In this document: piece after piece, positions 1-11,119 of the stretch | Layout: the number at the start of each line of letters is the position of its first letter | Numbering within the stretch: the stretch's first letter is position 1 | DNA from: Spirodela intermedia | Taxonomy: Eukaryota > Streptophyta > Magnoliopsida > Alismatales > Araceae | Direction: 5' to 3' | Assembly: GCA_902729315.2 (NCBI GenBank) | Contig: LR746276.1 | Location: forward strand, 1,536,669-1,600,668 | Length of the DNA: 64,000 nt | Translations under genes and position numbers: made by a program | The notes under the pieces: generated by a model | The model's database searches: none | Told to the model about the DNA's origin: nothing | Seen by the model: the letters and a program-made list of their open reading frames with translations, nothing else

Positions 1-24
1 TAGTCTGTGGGAAGAAATAACCTT

Positions 25-2980
25 CTATGATGCACTCAGTGCCAGGTTAGGTTCCTGTTTCTCTTGCAGGGCTGACTCATGAAGGTCCTTTACCTTGGGG
101 ACCTTTGCCCGGTTTGCTGCTGCTTTGGTCGTCCTCTCCGAGCTCAGGTAACCTTCAACTGATATGCCAAAAAATAAAGAAGCTCTTCAGAAGGAAGTAC
201 CTCAAAAGATTGAAGCAGTTTAAGTTCTTCGCACCTTGCCATTCTAGCACAACTTTCTGCTCACCCTTGATCATCTTCGGGTATTGGTCTATCCGAGAAT
301 CTTCTAGAACCAGTTCTTCCACCTATGTCAGACAATAAGCTTCAGATGAAAGAACACCATGAAATATAATCATCCCACGAAGCTTTGACTAGTCCCTTCT
401 TTCTTTCCATCTTCCTCTTTCATCTTGACGAGCGCCTAAGTGAAACCCTAACCAAGTGCCATCAATACTGGGGACAAGAGCTCGACAGTAGGTACTTCTT
501 TCACATGAAGATATGGGTGCACAGGGGATTGCACAAGGGTATGTTGCAGTAATTAAGATTCAAACTAAAAATAAAAAATATTGGAGGTTATGTACCTTTT
601 TCCATAACACAGGGTCTTTCCTTTCTCGAGGCAGAAGTAGATGATCACGGAGCCAAGAGAAGCCAACCCAAGGTTCAACTCCAGAGTGTATGCTCTTTGC
701 AGTCAACGCACTCTCTCTCAGGATTTCACATACCTATTTTGCGGGAATATGACTTAAAAATTCGAATAAAAAAATATACTTGAAACCAAATAAGGATAGA
801 AAATATGTGCACGATTGTATGTTGCACAAGGGAATTCTGTACATAGATGTCTCTCCCTCAATAATGAGGACCCGACTGAAAGTGTAGACACCCTTTTTCT
901 AGGGTTTCACAATCTTTGGTGTATCAAGGACAATAACATTCAAGTATAATAACTAGAGTTGAAATCTTGGAATAGATATTCAATGGGCTCGTTTCTTAGA
1001 TGTTCTAAATGCCTTAGTTATTGTCTCCAAGTTTCCAAGGGATGGATCTCCTAAAATAGGACGCATTGATAAATAACTGAGAGGCACCGGAGTCGTCCAA
1101 AGCTGAATTCGAAGCAAGCTCTAGTTATCTTTGGAGTTTATTCCTCCTGCAAGAGGCTTCTTCCTAACGAAGTTTCAGCTAGGGCTCCTACGTAATATGT
1201 ATCAATTGAAAGCTCATCAAAATGAGGATTCAAGTGACTTTGGACCCTTCCCCATGAGGGTAGTAAATGAAAATACTAAGGTTGTAACCCAAATCCATAG
1301 CAGAAGAAAGCTTTAGTTGAGGGCAAAAGCCACAGTATAGGAAGATATGGGTGGGTTGCATACTAAAAAGGCCAAGTTTGCAAGGGATGGATCACCTATA
1401 AACGGACTCAGGAAACAATAGTAAGAAGCATTGCGAAATAACTAATTATTGTGGTCTATATTGATTGATGCTAAACACTTCCCCCACCCCACAGAGGAGG
1501 AAAAAAAAAAAAACAGAATAGATGACTGCAGGAAACAAATTATACCTGCTCATAAAGCTGTTCAGCTCTGGATGAGATATATTTCTTTCGCCGTATCCTC
1601 AATGAAAGCCAAATTGATCCAGTTATCTGAATCCAAAAGACAATTAAACTGAAAATTAATATTTTCTTTCAGACATGTGATCAGCAAAACGAAGAAAAGG
1701 AACACCCAAAGACACAGAGACAACGTGCTTGGCGTTTTGTCATATGCTAGCGTACCAAAAACGAAACTGGAGCCAAAAGCAAGGCATTTTTGCGGATCCA
1801 CTGTCGAATCTGGCAAGAATATGGCTTGTGGAGCTCCACAAGAGAATCTGGACACTTCACGTCCTTCGTTCTTAATATTAAAAGGGAAATGGAGATTTAG
1901 AACTTCCTTTAAGGAAACAATTGGGGTTAAAATGAAGAGTGTTGGCGTACTGTCTGTACACTGATGGTCTGATAAACTGGCAATGTAAATAAGATAGAAG
2001 AAGGGGATACCCATCAAATGAAATCCTTATCTCTAGGGAGCTTTCAGCAGCTTTTATAGCTTTTTGGTTCAGAAGAATCCAGGTGTCGTTCTCCAATCCG
2101 CCTGCATCCTTAAGTCTGTGCTCATCAAGCATTTTCAATATATCTGCTTCTGGAAACTGAGAGAAAGCCGTGCTCCGTAAATGCAGATTCTAATCAGAAT
2201 TTTTTTCTAAAAGCTCCATACTATGAAATAATAGTCAAAATTAAAAATCAAGGCCATGGTGACAGACCCAGATTATCCCCGTCTCATAGCACAGAACCTG
2301 AGCATACCCTCCACAAGTGTAATCTTCAATCAATTCTGTCTGCATTTTGTGAACCAATGTAAGAAAGATTCAAGATAGTAACCCAACAACAAACTACCGA
2401 TCTTTGCAAGCAGCATGGATTTTTTTTTACTTACGAGTCTCTCCACTTTTTGATTTATTTCTCCATCTTCAACGCATCTCCTGCCTTTCTTTTTGTAACC
2501 AAGGAGACACTCCCACCTGCCTCTGATGCACTCCCCATGGTCAGGACAAGGCTCACAAAAATCTACAATATGTTATTTCAGGTTAAAAAACTGTTATCAT
2601 CAGAGTTTAAACCAAGAAAAATCGAAGGACACGCGATATAAGGGATAAATGGTGTCAATATATCAACTGTAAGACAACGTCGTCTCTTTTATGCAATGCT
2701 TACTCGATTACCACATTGAGGAGGACAAGGTTACTCGAAGCCTGGTGGAATGCTGTCATCCCATTCCCAAAGGGTATTTCGTGATGAACTCATCCTCCTA
2801 TTAGTGGTTCCTAAATAATATAGGCAAAAAAATTTTATTTCCCTGCATATTTCCTTACCTAGAGAACTCCCTTTGGGTAGCTACTCAAAACTTTAAGGGG
2901 TTCATCACTATATCAGCAGAGATCCGTATCTCCCCCAGTTTTTTGGAGCACCGAACAACTTAGAGAGAGAGAAAGAGAGA

Positions 2981-3048
<68 letters not shown>

Positions 3049-3299
3049 ATGTAAACGAACTGACCTTGGGGATCGTCACCACTGTCGCAGAAGGGTCTCT
3101 GCTGGCGACGACGAAAGCCGGCCACGAAGTGGCAAGCGACGGCCACGGATGCGGCTAGGACAACCACCATGAAGACCCTGAAAACCTCATCCCTGGACGG
3201 AAAGAGGCCCGGAGGTGGCTCGTCCAAGAAACCGAGCGGTGGCCGCGACGGCCGGCGATCCCGCCCAGCCTTAAGATTCTTCTTCCTCACCGACGACAT
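25..3299 (-). CDS. MSC (Man1/Src1p C-terminal) domain inner nuclear membrane-type protein, 9 exons
   Basis: Exons on the minus strand: 3299-3065, 2562-2435, 2339-2268, 2156-2011, 1870-1756, 1626-1546, 733-596, 322-235, 152-25. All introns are GT-AG, phases match, and the total is 376 aa. The start is the ATG at 3299, followed by MSSVRKKNLK. A basic N-terminus (1-40) precedes a membrane segment at about 42-62. A lumenal-type Cys-rich stretch follows (FCDSG, FCEPCPDHGECIRG, CVEDGEINQ), then VKCPDSL, a second membrane segment at about 222-242, and a basic tail with RAEQLYEQ and WLRDHLLLPRERKDPVLWKK. This order matches the MSC domain of Man1/Src1/Heh2 proteins, which sit in the inner nuclear membrane; plants have one short member without a LEM domain. 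Location and role are taken from the family. The last exon (SSERTTKAAANR to ALSAS, stop at 25) is the least conserved part and could be modelled differently. It is divergent from the PPR-DYW gene. Confidence 0.85.
2962..3045. repeat. (GA)n microsatellite in intron 1 of the MSC gene
   Basis: An almost pure GA tract of 84 bp with a few interruptions at its left end. On the coding strand it reads (CT)n and begins about 20 nt after the exon 1 donor. Confidence 0.95.
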
Positions 3300-4317
3300 T
3301 TCTCCAGAAGCCTGCGAGGACTCTCACCAGAGAGAGAACGGAGGCCGTTATGTGGGTTTAGTGACAGATTAATTGGGCTAATTGGGCCCAATTGTTTGGC
3401 TCATCTAATTTGTTCTGGAGAGTGTAATTGCCAGGACTAGTTGGAGCTATGGGCCTATTTGGACTGACACGACCTTTGCTTTGGCTGGATCCGGTCTGAC
3501 AATCCACCACGTGGACCAATCGTGAGCGAGTGGTATTTGTTGGCGGATCGTACGAATTGTTGGTATTTCGGTCGTAAGGCTGGTCGTCTCTAGGTTAGGA
3601 TCATCAGGCGAGAGATTGCCAGTACTAGTGGGGACTAATGGGCCCTAATTGGGTTGAGACAGGCTTTACTTTGGGTGCTCGCAATCCAGCAATCGTTACG
3701 TGAACCAATGGTGAGCGAACAGTTTTCCAGCAGAGCGTGGTAATCAGTGGGGCTAATGGGCCCTTGTTGCGCTGAGTCAGGCTTTACTTTAGCAAGGCCC
3801 GGTCCCACAATTCACGACGTGGACCAATGGTGAGCGAACATCCGTTCAGGCGAGATTTCCAGAACTGGTGGGGGGCTAATGGGCCCTAATTGGAACCAGA
3901 CCAATAAGGCGGGCTTTAGGGTCACCCAAGGGATAACGGTCTGGTTTGCGTTCGACCGAGTCGGCTCGGTGAGTTGCGACTCGTGAGAACGGGTGGCAGA
4001 AGCTTCGTCTCTGCCGAGGCAGGCATCCTCTTCCTCCGCCGCTCCTGGGAGAAGATCTCTGCGGGGGATGCCGACGCGCCCTGGAAGAAGATACTTCCTC
4101 TGTGAGTTTCAGAGGAGGCGAAAGATGAGGAGAGGAAAGTTTACGGGATCTGTAGAGAGAAGTTCCAGAGAGTTTTCGGATTGGAGAGGATCCATCTATG
4201 GTGGGGAAAATCTTACCTCATTGTGGATTGAAGCCTCTTTCCGGTGTCTTTTCGAGAAGAAAACAGATGCGGAACAATCTTTGAAGATTGTACGCCATTT
4301 GCAGAGCTGAATCCGGC
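3300..4317. promoter_or_regulatory. Divergent promoter of the MSC and PPR-DYW genes, built of tandem units
   Basis: There are 1,018 bp between the two ATGs. Within 3430-3925 lie about three and a half degenerate tandem units (3430-3530, 3618-3720, 3727-3839, 3859-3925). Each full unit starts near a CCAG box, carries a GGGCC/GGGCCC box (the Site II TGGGCC type is common in plant organelle-related promoters), then GGCTTTACTTT, and ends in an ACGTG + ACCAAT + GTGAGCGA block. CCAAT boxes lie at about 3516, 3705 and 3824. From about 3960 the sequence is more transcript-like and probably includes the PPR 5' leader. Promoter function is inferred from position and motifs. Confidence 0.6.
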
Positions 4318-6099
4318 ATGGCGTCGAGGATCAGGAGCCTCCTCTGGGCAGGCCCCAAGGCCGTCGAAGTAGCAGGATTACAGCGCCTGTTGCAGAAATG
4401 CGCAGCCGAGAGGAGAATTATCGAGGGAAAGTGCTGCCATGGGGCGTCTATCCATGCTCAGCTCCAGGACGACACCCTCACTTCGAACATCCTCATCAAT
4501 ATGTACTCCAAGTGCGGTCTGATCCGTGAGGCTCGCCAAGTGTTCAACAGTATGCCTGCGAGAAGTATAGTCTCATGGAACTCCATGATTGGTGGGCTCA
4601 TCGACCTCGGGGAGGAGGAAGAAGCCCTGCGGGTCTTCTCCTGCCTGCATCGAGAAGGGACTCCCCTGAGCGAGTACACTCTGTCCAGCGTTCTCTGTGT
4701 GTGCGCTTCCTTGGCGGCCGTCGCCCAGAGCAAGCAGCTGCACTCTCTGGCGCTGAAGATCGACATGGCCGGCAACGTCTTCGTGGGAACCGCGCTGCTG
4801 GACGTCTACGCCAAATGTGGGATGATCGAGAAAGCCATGCTGGTGTTCGACGGAATGCCTGACAGATCTTCCGTCACTTGGAGCTCCATGATCGCTGGGC
4901 TGGTGCACAACCATCGCCACGAGGAAGCCCTGCGGGTGTTCCAGATGGCCCAGAAGGCAGGAACGGAGTACACACCGTTCACCTTCTCCGCTGCGCTCAG
5001 CGCCTGCTCGAGCCTGGCGGCGTCAACGGAGGCCGTCCAGCTGCACCCAATACTGGTGAAGACTGGTCTCGAGCTCAATCTCTTCGTCGCCACCTCCCTT
5101 ATCGACGTATACGCGAGGTGCGGGCGGATCAAGGAAGCGCACGCCGTCTTCGCCTTGGCGGGGGAGAGGAGCGTCGCGGTTTGGAACGTCATGATCACGG
5201 GGTTCTCCAAGCACGCCTGTGCGAGGGAGGCCCTGATGCTGTTCGAGAAAATGCGTCAGTCGGGCGCTCGCCCCAACGAGGTGACCTACGTCGCCGCTCT
5301 CTCGGCGATGGCGCGCGCAGGCTCGGTCGATGAAGGCCGGCGCCTCTTCTCCGCACTGCTGGAGGACGAAGCCGTCCGCCCCAACGAGCTCCACTATTCA
5401 TGCATGATCGACGCCCTTGGCAGAGCGGGGCGGCTGCGGGAGGCCTTGGGACTGCTGCGGACCATGCCATTCTCCCCCACTACCGCCATGTGGGGCTCCC
5501 TGCTCGGCTCCAGCAGGATCCACGGGGATCTTCGCGTGGCCAGGCTAGCCGCCGGCCGCCTCTTCGAGATGGAGCCAGGCAACGCCGCGAACCACGTCCT
5601 CTTGTCGAATCTCCTCGCCGCTGGCCGACGGTGGGACGACGTCGCACGGACGAGGAAGCTCCTCAAGGACAGCGGCGCGAAGAAAGCGCCGGGGATGAGT
5701 TGGATCGAGATCCAGAACCAGATCCACGCCTTCGTCGCCGGCCACCGGAGCCACCCCTCGATCACCGAGATCCACGCAAAGCTGGCGGATCTGGAGGCGG
5801 AGATGAGGAGATCCGCCGCCTACGATGCTGAGAGCCACCACGATCTCCACGACGTCGACGACGACGAGAAGGACGAGCTCCTGAGGCACCACAGCGAGAA
5901 GCTGGCCCTGGCGCTAGGGCTCCTCCGCCTCCCGCCGGGGCCACCCGTCGTCATCCACAAGAACCTCCGCGTCTGCGGCCACTGCCACTCCTTCATGAAG
6001 CTCGCGTCGGCGATCACCCGCAGAGAGATCGTCCTCAGGGATACCAACCGTTTCCACCATTTCTCCCGTGGCCATTGCTCCTGTGGAGACTTCTGGTGA
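4318..6099 (+). CDS. PLS-class pentatricopeptide repeat protein with E and DYW domains
   Basis: Single exon, 593 aa, starting at ATG 4318 (MASRIRSLLW); the frame is open 30 nt further upstream but has no ATG there. Tandem PPR units run from about residue 20 to 400, with typical phrases such as LINMYSKCGLIREARQVF, LLDVYAKCGMIEKAMLVF and MIDALGRAGRLREAL. An E/E+ region follows (PGMSWIEI, HPSITEIHAKLADLE), then a DYW domain. The DYW domain keeps the zinc and catalytic motifs of the cytidine deaminase-like fold: HSE at 525-527, CGHC at 553-556, and a C-terminal CSC at 587-589. The last three residues are DFW instead of DYW, and the PG box reads PGMSW where PGCSW is usual. DYW proteins edit C to U in organellar transcripts. 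The target RNA and the organelle cannot be read here. It is intronless and GC-rich, as is usual for this family. Confidence 0.93.
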   Translation: MASRIRSLLWAGPKAVEVAGLQRLLQKCAAERRIIEGKCCHGASIHAQLQDDTLTSNILINMYSKCGLIREARQVFNSMPARSIVSWNSMIGGLIDLGEEEEALRVFSCLHREGTPLSEYTLSSVLCVCASLAAVAQSKQLHSLALKIDMAGNVFVGTALLDVYAKCGMIEKAMLVFDGMPDRSSVTWSSMIAGLVHNHRHEEALRVFQMAQKAGTEYTPFTFSAALSACSSLAASTEAVQLHPILVKTGLELNLFVATSLIDVYARCGRIKEAHAVFALAGERSVAVWNVMITGFSKHACAREALMLFEKMRQSGARPNEVTYVAALSAMARAGSVDEGRRLFSALLEDEAVRPNELHYSCMIDALGRAGRLREALGLLRTMPFSPTTAMWGSLLGSSRIHGDLRVARLAAGRLFEMEPGNAANHVLLSNLLAAGRRWDDVARTRKLLKDSGAKKAPGMSWIEIQNQIHAFVAGHRSHPSITEIHAKLADLEAEMRRSAAYDAESHHDLHDVDDDEKDELLRHHSEKLALALGLLRLPPGPPVVIHKNLRVCGHCHSFMKLASAITRREIVLRDTNRFHHFSRGHCSCGDFW

Positions 6100-6535
6100 T
6101 CCATCCCCAGCTTTCCCCCTTCCCATCTACCATATATATACCTGCTCCTGCCACTCCATCTTCATGATCGTTTGGAATATGATTATCTGCCTGTAATTCT
6201 CATCTCTCTCTCTATCTCATACTCTCTCTTTCTCCCTCTGTTGCTCTCTCTACCTGTCTCTTGTCCTCTTTGTTGCTCTCTTTATCTCTCCTTTGCTTTC
6301 TCTATCTCTCTCTTGTTCTCTTTGTTGTTCTCTTTATCTCTCTCGCTCTCTAAATCGGAAAAAAGCCGTCAAGAGTGAGTATATGTACAAATAAAAGTAT
6401 TTACATGTTAATTTGAAAATTTTCATATCCTCGTGTTATACAACCAAGTCATATTTGTTAGCAAGTCAACATCTATTTCACTTCGAGAGGACATCGAGAG
6501 GAGGCGGCGGCAGACTCTACCGACCTCCGACAGGG
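6100..6535. other. Spacer between PPR-DYW and MAMYB, CT-rich
   Basis: A TATATATA stretch at about 6131 is followed by an irregular CT-rich block (about 6200-6350) with CTCTC, TTTCTC and TTGTTCTC variants. The last 150 bp are AT-rich and would hold the promoter and leader of the downstream MYB gene. I see no gene in it. Confidence 0.6.
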
Positions 6536-7498
6536 ATGGATTTCGTGGAAGAGGAATCGCGCCCGAGATTCGTCCTCCACTCGCGGGCCCCCGCCGCCGC
6601 CGCCTTGCCCGCCGGCGAGACGACGCCCGAGGCGGTCGGCAAGGCCCACGCTGCCGCCTGCGTCGCCGGCGCCGCCGTCCTCTTGTTCGGTGCCTTCTAC
6701 TTCTCCATTCAGTCGCAGACACTGGTAGGTCTCCTTGTTTGGATCTCGATCTCCCTCCTGGTTGGTCCCTTCGCCCCCACCTCCATCACCGGCGGCGACA
6801 TCCGTGTCGGCGCCGGCGAGATTCTCGAGCCGCCGGAGGAGCGCGAGGAGCCGAAGAAGCGTATCCCCGGGCCCAGAACGAAGGCTCGGAGATCGGAGGA
6901 CTTGGCTTCGTTTTCCGCTTCTCCGGCCGCCGGATCCGTCCCCCCTATCGTGAGGAAGAGGGAGGATAGTAATGGAGTGTCTGCGCATGAGAAGGAGAGA
7001 GGATCGGGGGAAGCAGGAGAGAGCGAGTGGAACGAGGACGACTTTGAGATCCTGAAGAAGCAGATCGCGAAGCATCCGGTGGGGACGCCGAGACGTTGGG
7101 AGCTAATCGCGGAGGCCTTCCAGGGGAGGCATGGTGTGGAGAGCGTAATCAGAGAGGCCAAGGCCCTGTCGGAGAAGAAGCCAGGGGATTCGTTCGCTCA
7201 ATTCCTGAGGCAACGGAAGCCACTAGACAAGCGAACAGATGCTACGAATCCAGACTTTCCAGAAGCACTCTCGTCAGATAAGGGGGAGCCCGATGCCGCC
7301 GATCTGAATGGTGGTGGGGCCGCGATCTGGAGCCATGGAGAAGACATCGCTCTGCTTAATGCTCTCAAGGCATTTCCCAAGGATGCTCCTATGAGGTGGG
7401 AGAAGGTCGCCGCGGCCGTGCCCGGAAAATCGAAGGCAGTATGTATTAAGCGGGTCGCCGAATTGAAGAAAGATTTCCGGAGCGCGAAGGCTTCGTAA
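6536..7498 (+). CDS. MAMYB: Membrane-anchored MYB/SANT transcription factor (maMYB-like)
   Basis: Single exon, 320 aa, starting at ATG 6536 (MDFVEEESRPRF). Two adjacent hydrophobic segments lie near the N-terminus (about 38-56 and 62-79), followed by a polar linker rich in Glu, Arg and Ser. Two SANT/MYB-like domains then follow: about 162-211 (EWNEDDFEILKKQIAKHP, RRWELIAEAF) and about 264-316 (WSHGEDIALLNALKAFP, MRWEKVAAAVPG). This architecture, with membrane segments first and DnaJC2/ZRF-type SANT domains at the C-terminus, matches Arabidopsis maMYB, an ER-anchored MYB linked to root-hair growth. The topology and role are carried over from that protein. It lies 436 bp downstream of the PPR gene on the same strand, as an independent gene. 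Confidence 0.85.
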   Translation: MDFVEEESRPRFVLHSRAPAAAALPAGETTPEAVGKAHAAACVAGAAVLLFGAFYFSIQSQTLVGLLVWISISLLVGPFAPTSITGGDIRVGAGEILEPPEEREEPKKRIPGPRTKARRSEDLASFSASPAAGSVPPIVRKREDSNGVSAHEKERGSGEAGESEWNEDDFEILKKQIAKHPVGTPRRWELIAEAFQGRHGVESVIREAKALSEKKPGDSFAQFLRQRKPLDKRTDATNPDFPEALSSDKGEPDAADLNGGGAAIWSHGEDIALLNALKAFPKDAPMRWEKVAAAVPGKSKAVCIKRVAELKKDFRSAKAS

Positions 7499-8017
7499 TC
7501 ATGGCGGCGTGACTCCCACGTCTTCTCCATGTTGTTATGTTTGCAGATTCCTGAGGGTATTTCTTTCGCCGGTATACCATTCTTTCTTCGACATCAACTA
7601 TCTTCTGAGGATATCATAGTTTTCTCCGGTCTGCTCTTGTCAGTTTCTAGCATTAGTTGCCCAAAATTGAAAACAAAAAAGTGATTGGTTTCGTGCTACT
7701 TCTGATCTTTGTTCCTGATATATTCTCATTAAAATTCGCTATGTAATTGAGCATAATCAATCCGCATTCTCTCCTGTTGAGGGAATCAATGCGCCAAGGA
7801 ACTCCAAGAATGTATTTCCGGTTTGATCATTTTTGATTATCAATGATGTTTGAGAACTCAGAATTTCATCTCCAAACTATTTATGTGCACTTCTCAACGC
7901 TTAAAGCTTTTGTGTGGCATCGACAGAATTACGGCCAGATGACAGAGCAGTCTCTAAGTTTCTCTAAAACCCCATGTACCAACACCAGTGGAGACAGTCT
8001 TCTGTGTCCCAACAATC

Positions 8018-8060
<43 letters not shown>

Positions 8061-9393
8061 CCTGCCCTCGTGAGCACAATTTTGGGGCAATTGCAGCAAG
8101 AATCTCGCTTGTCCTTTTTATGTTACCTTGCAATGCTTCTTCTCCTCCAATGTTTATAATTCTGTCTCTGAGCAGATGGGGGACCTTTCTCCGTCATTTT
8201 GTTCGAATTCGATTATTTTATTTTACACTACTAATCAAAAGAATGCCAATGATCTTCTTGCATTATATATACAATGTATTCTCTGATACCCGTTTCCAGA
8301 AGATTCCACGAAAAACTTCTGAATGATCAAATTGCCCTGTGATGGGTACCTGAGAATCCATACACAAGTATTGTCTTGCTTGAAGATTTCCATTTAAGCA
8401 ATCTTTCCATTGAAGAGCAGGACGGTGACCCTTCACACAGAAGATCCAGAAAAAGGAATTGTGCCTTGTTTGGGCATCAATCTCGCTGGGGACTCAGAAC
8501 CATCAGACAGAGGAAAGGTTTGCTTCTCTCAGCCGCTTCCTCAGCCATTCGGGATTTTTTCGTGCCACTTTCCTCAGATATGAAAACTCTCCATCGCCTG
8601 GCCCTAGCTTCAAAGATTCTCCCATCTTTATCTAGTATTAATCAGTGTATAGTTCCATCTAACTGTGTTGTGTATGATGGGTTGGATAAATGCATCATTC
8701 CCTAAAGTTCAAGATCTAACCATGTAAGATTATTACGAAAGAGTGATCAGGAACCAGGCATTTTCCTAGAGAACAGGATGAGTCAAGAGGTCTTCTTTCA
8801 GAGCTTAATGGTTCCGGAATATGAGGTACTGATTCACTAGAAACATTGAACCTTGCTCAGGAAAAAAAAAAAAAAATCAAAAATGTCTGCCCTACTGTTC
8901 TTGGCACACAATTTAGATGAACAATTGATCTTGATGCCCACTCTCTTCCATCCCCCGTTTTCGTAGTCTGAACTTATTTTCGAATTTTTACTTCAGATTT
9001 TTATTATTGTCAGATGCTAACTTTTTCCTTCTGAAAGTAATCCATCAGATCATATGAAGATCTCAAATACTCAGGCTTCAATGGTTTGTCGCGTTCCAAG
9101 GGGCGATTTATTCATACATTTTACTTATTAGATGGAGAGAGAGAGAGAGGGAGGTGAAATAAAGTATATAAGTCTCTAATGGGTTTTTTAGAATTAACAT
9201 TAAATTTTGATTTAATATATTCTTCATAAGTTAATAAGCAATATTTATTAGGTATAAAACTTTGCACTTGAATATAAAAATTGTATATGAGTCTCAAATG
9301 GGTACGGGAATATATTTCTGGTCTTTGAATAAAGATCCTCCCTTGGGAGGGAAAGCAAGCATCGGGGACGAAGAGGATCCGCGCGTAAACGGC
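7499..9393. other. Spacer between MAMYB and the uL18 gene
   Basis: AT-rich 3' UTR-like sequence, then a (CT)n microsatellite at 8016-8057, a short GA tract near 9134-9150, and the promoter of the uL18 gene just upstream of 9394. A frame open at 8376-8705 has no recognisable domain and no ATG at its start. I see no gene here. Confidence 0.55.
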
Positions 9394-11119
9394 ATGGCGC
9401 TAGCGCCGGCATCCTCCGCCTGGCGCTGGCGCAGTCGCGCCGTTCCCCCCCGCACGCCGCCGCTTGCCGTCGTCCTCCGCTCTTCTTCCGGCGGCTACGA
9501 AGCTTCTCCCCGTGCGTTGCGTTGTTCGACGACCCCCGCTCGCCTCTCTTGGTTCTCGTCCCTCCCGGGCGTGAGCTTCCCGTCCTCTGCGACGGGGCTC
9601 AAGGGGAACCCCTCCCCCCTCCTCCCGCCACCTCGGGACCCTCAGGTATGTGCCAGATCCTTGCGGCTCATCGTCTACGAACTCCGCCCCATTTCCTCCC
9701 GCACTCCGCTTCAATTCCGCACAGAGTATTCTATCAAAGTTAAAACCCTATGATTCAGTCTGAGAAAATCTTTATGAGATTACACCACTGAGGACTTCTC
9801 CTGCCCCTGGAATGCGCAGAAGCTTTCGGAGGAAGAACTCCGCATGACATGACATTTTAGAAAGATATATGCAAAAACATCTAGATTCTGATAAATTCAG
9901 TCTAATTTCTGTTCTACTTGGTTTTGGATGAGGCCCAGAAAGATGCTGCTACTGATCATCCACCAGGGCCGTGCGATGTGATTATGGAGAAAGTAGGAAG
10001 CCCCTTTGGCTATTGAATCCTGTGGGATATCAACTCCAAGTGCCCAGATTCCACCATGAGGTGCATGCCATGTTGAACGAATCAGTGCTTCTGGCGGCAT
10101 GTTTTATAGAACGTTTTTTGCTTGAATTGGGCCTCTCACCTTAGAATCTGCCTCAAATTTTTTGGGATAATTTGTGCCTAAAGTAGTTATGAACTGAGGG
10201 ATTTACTGAAGTCAATTCTCTGTAGATTTGAATAATTTTGCTACGATTGTGGAAAGTGTCATAATTTTGGTGAAATTATCATACAGTTTGTTCTTCTATG
10301 AAATCTTAAAGGATCCTTTTGTAAATGAGTTCCTGTGTAATATATACTGGTCGAGCTAAAATATTGCATAAAGTGGCAATGATTAGATCTTAATTTATCT
10401 TTCTCCTGACTGAAATTGTGTCACTATTGTGGTAACTAGCATACTTTTTGGCAAAACCATCGTACCCTTTGCCCTTCTATGGAACATCCGATGATCTAAT
10501 CGATTTTTTATTTTTTATTTTTTGAGCTGAAAACATTGCCATAAGCAGTATTTATCCTGAGCAAATCGTCCCACTCCTCTGGAATCTATAATACTTTTGG
10601 GTGAAATGATGATGATGTAGTGTAAACGATTATCTGCTTCATATGTTTTTCAAGCTAAACATTGGCAAGATGGGTCATCATCGGTTCTTCATTCACCCTT
10701 CTCCTGCTCAAATGCCGCAGCTGGGCATCACGAGGGCCGCGTGGACTCGGAGGTCGCGGAGCGAGACTTCCAAGAAGCCGAACAGGAAGTCATGGAAGCA
10801 GCGGACCGACATGTACATGAGGCCCTTCCTGTTGGACGTTTTCTTCTCCAGAAGGTTCATCCATGCGAAGGTGATGCACAGAGGGACCTGCAAGGTGATC
10901 TCAGCGGCCAGCACTAATGCCGACGACATGCGGAACTCACTGCCTTCCCTGGTAGATGATGATGCTTGCAGGACCGTCGGCCGGCTAATCGCCGAGAGAT
11001 GCAAAGAGGCCGATGTCTTTGCAATGGCTTATGAACCGAGGAAGAACGAGAGGATCGAAGGCAAGATCGGGATCGTCATCGATGCTATCAAAGAGAATGG
11101 CATCATCTTTGTGGAATAG
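9394..11119 (+). CDS. uL18-type (L18p/L5e) ribosomal protein, probably organellar, 2 exons
   Basis: Exon 1 is 9394-9645: ATG, then an Arg/Ser/Pro-rich leader of 84 residues (MALAPASSAWRWRSRAVPPR) that looks like an organelle targeting peptide. The donor is CTCAG/gtatg, phase 0. Exon 2 runs from about 10655 (acceptor tttttcaag; an alternative at 10670 also keeps frame) to the stop at 11117-11119. The model is 238 aa. The C-terminal half carries the conserved core: TDMYMRPFLLDVFFSRRFIHAKV, MHRGTCKVISAAST, GRLIAERCKEADVFA, YEPRKNERIEGKIGIVID and NGIIFVE. These match the plant nuclear-encoded L18p/L5e family whose members bind 5S rRNA in the large subunit. Mitochondrial destination is likely but not proven. 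A third small exon in the 1 kb intron cannot be excluded. The last codons lie inside a tandem duplication (next entry). Confidence 0.78.

Noticed and set aside
4458-5944. Several long open frames antisense and out of frame to the PPR-DYW gene
   Set aside because: They are by-products of high GC content in a strong coding frame; none shows a domain and the sense frame explains the sequence fully.
8376-8705. 109-codon plus-strand frame downstream of MAMYB
   Set aside because: No ATG at its start, no domain, AT-rich context like the surrounding spacer.
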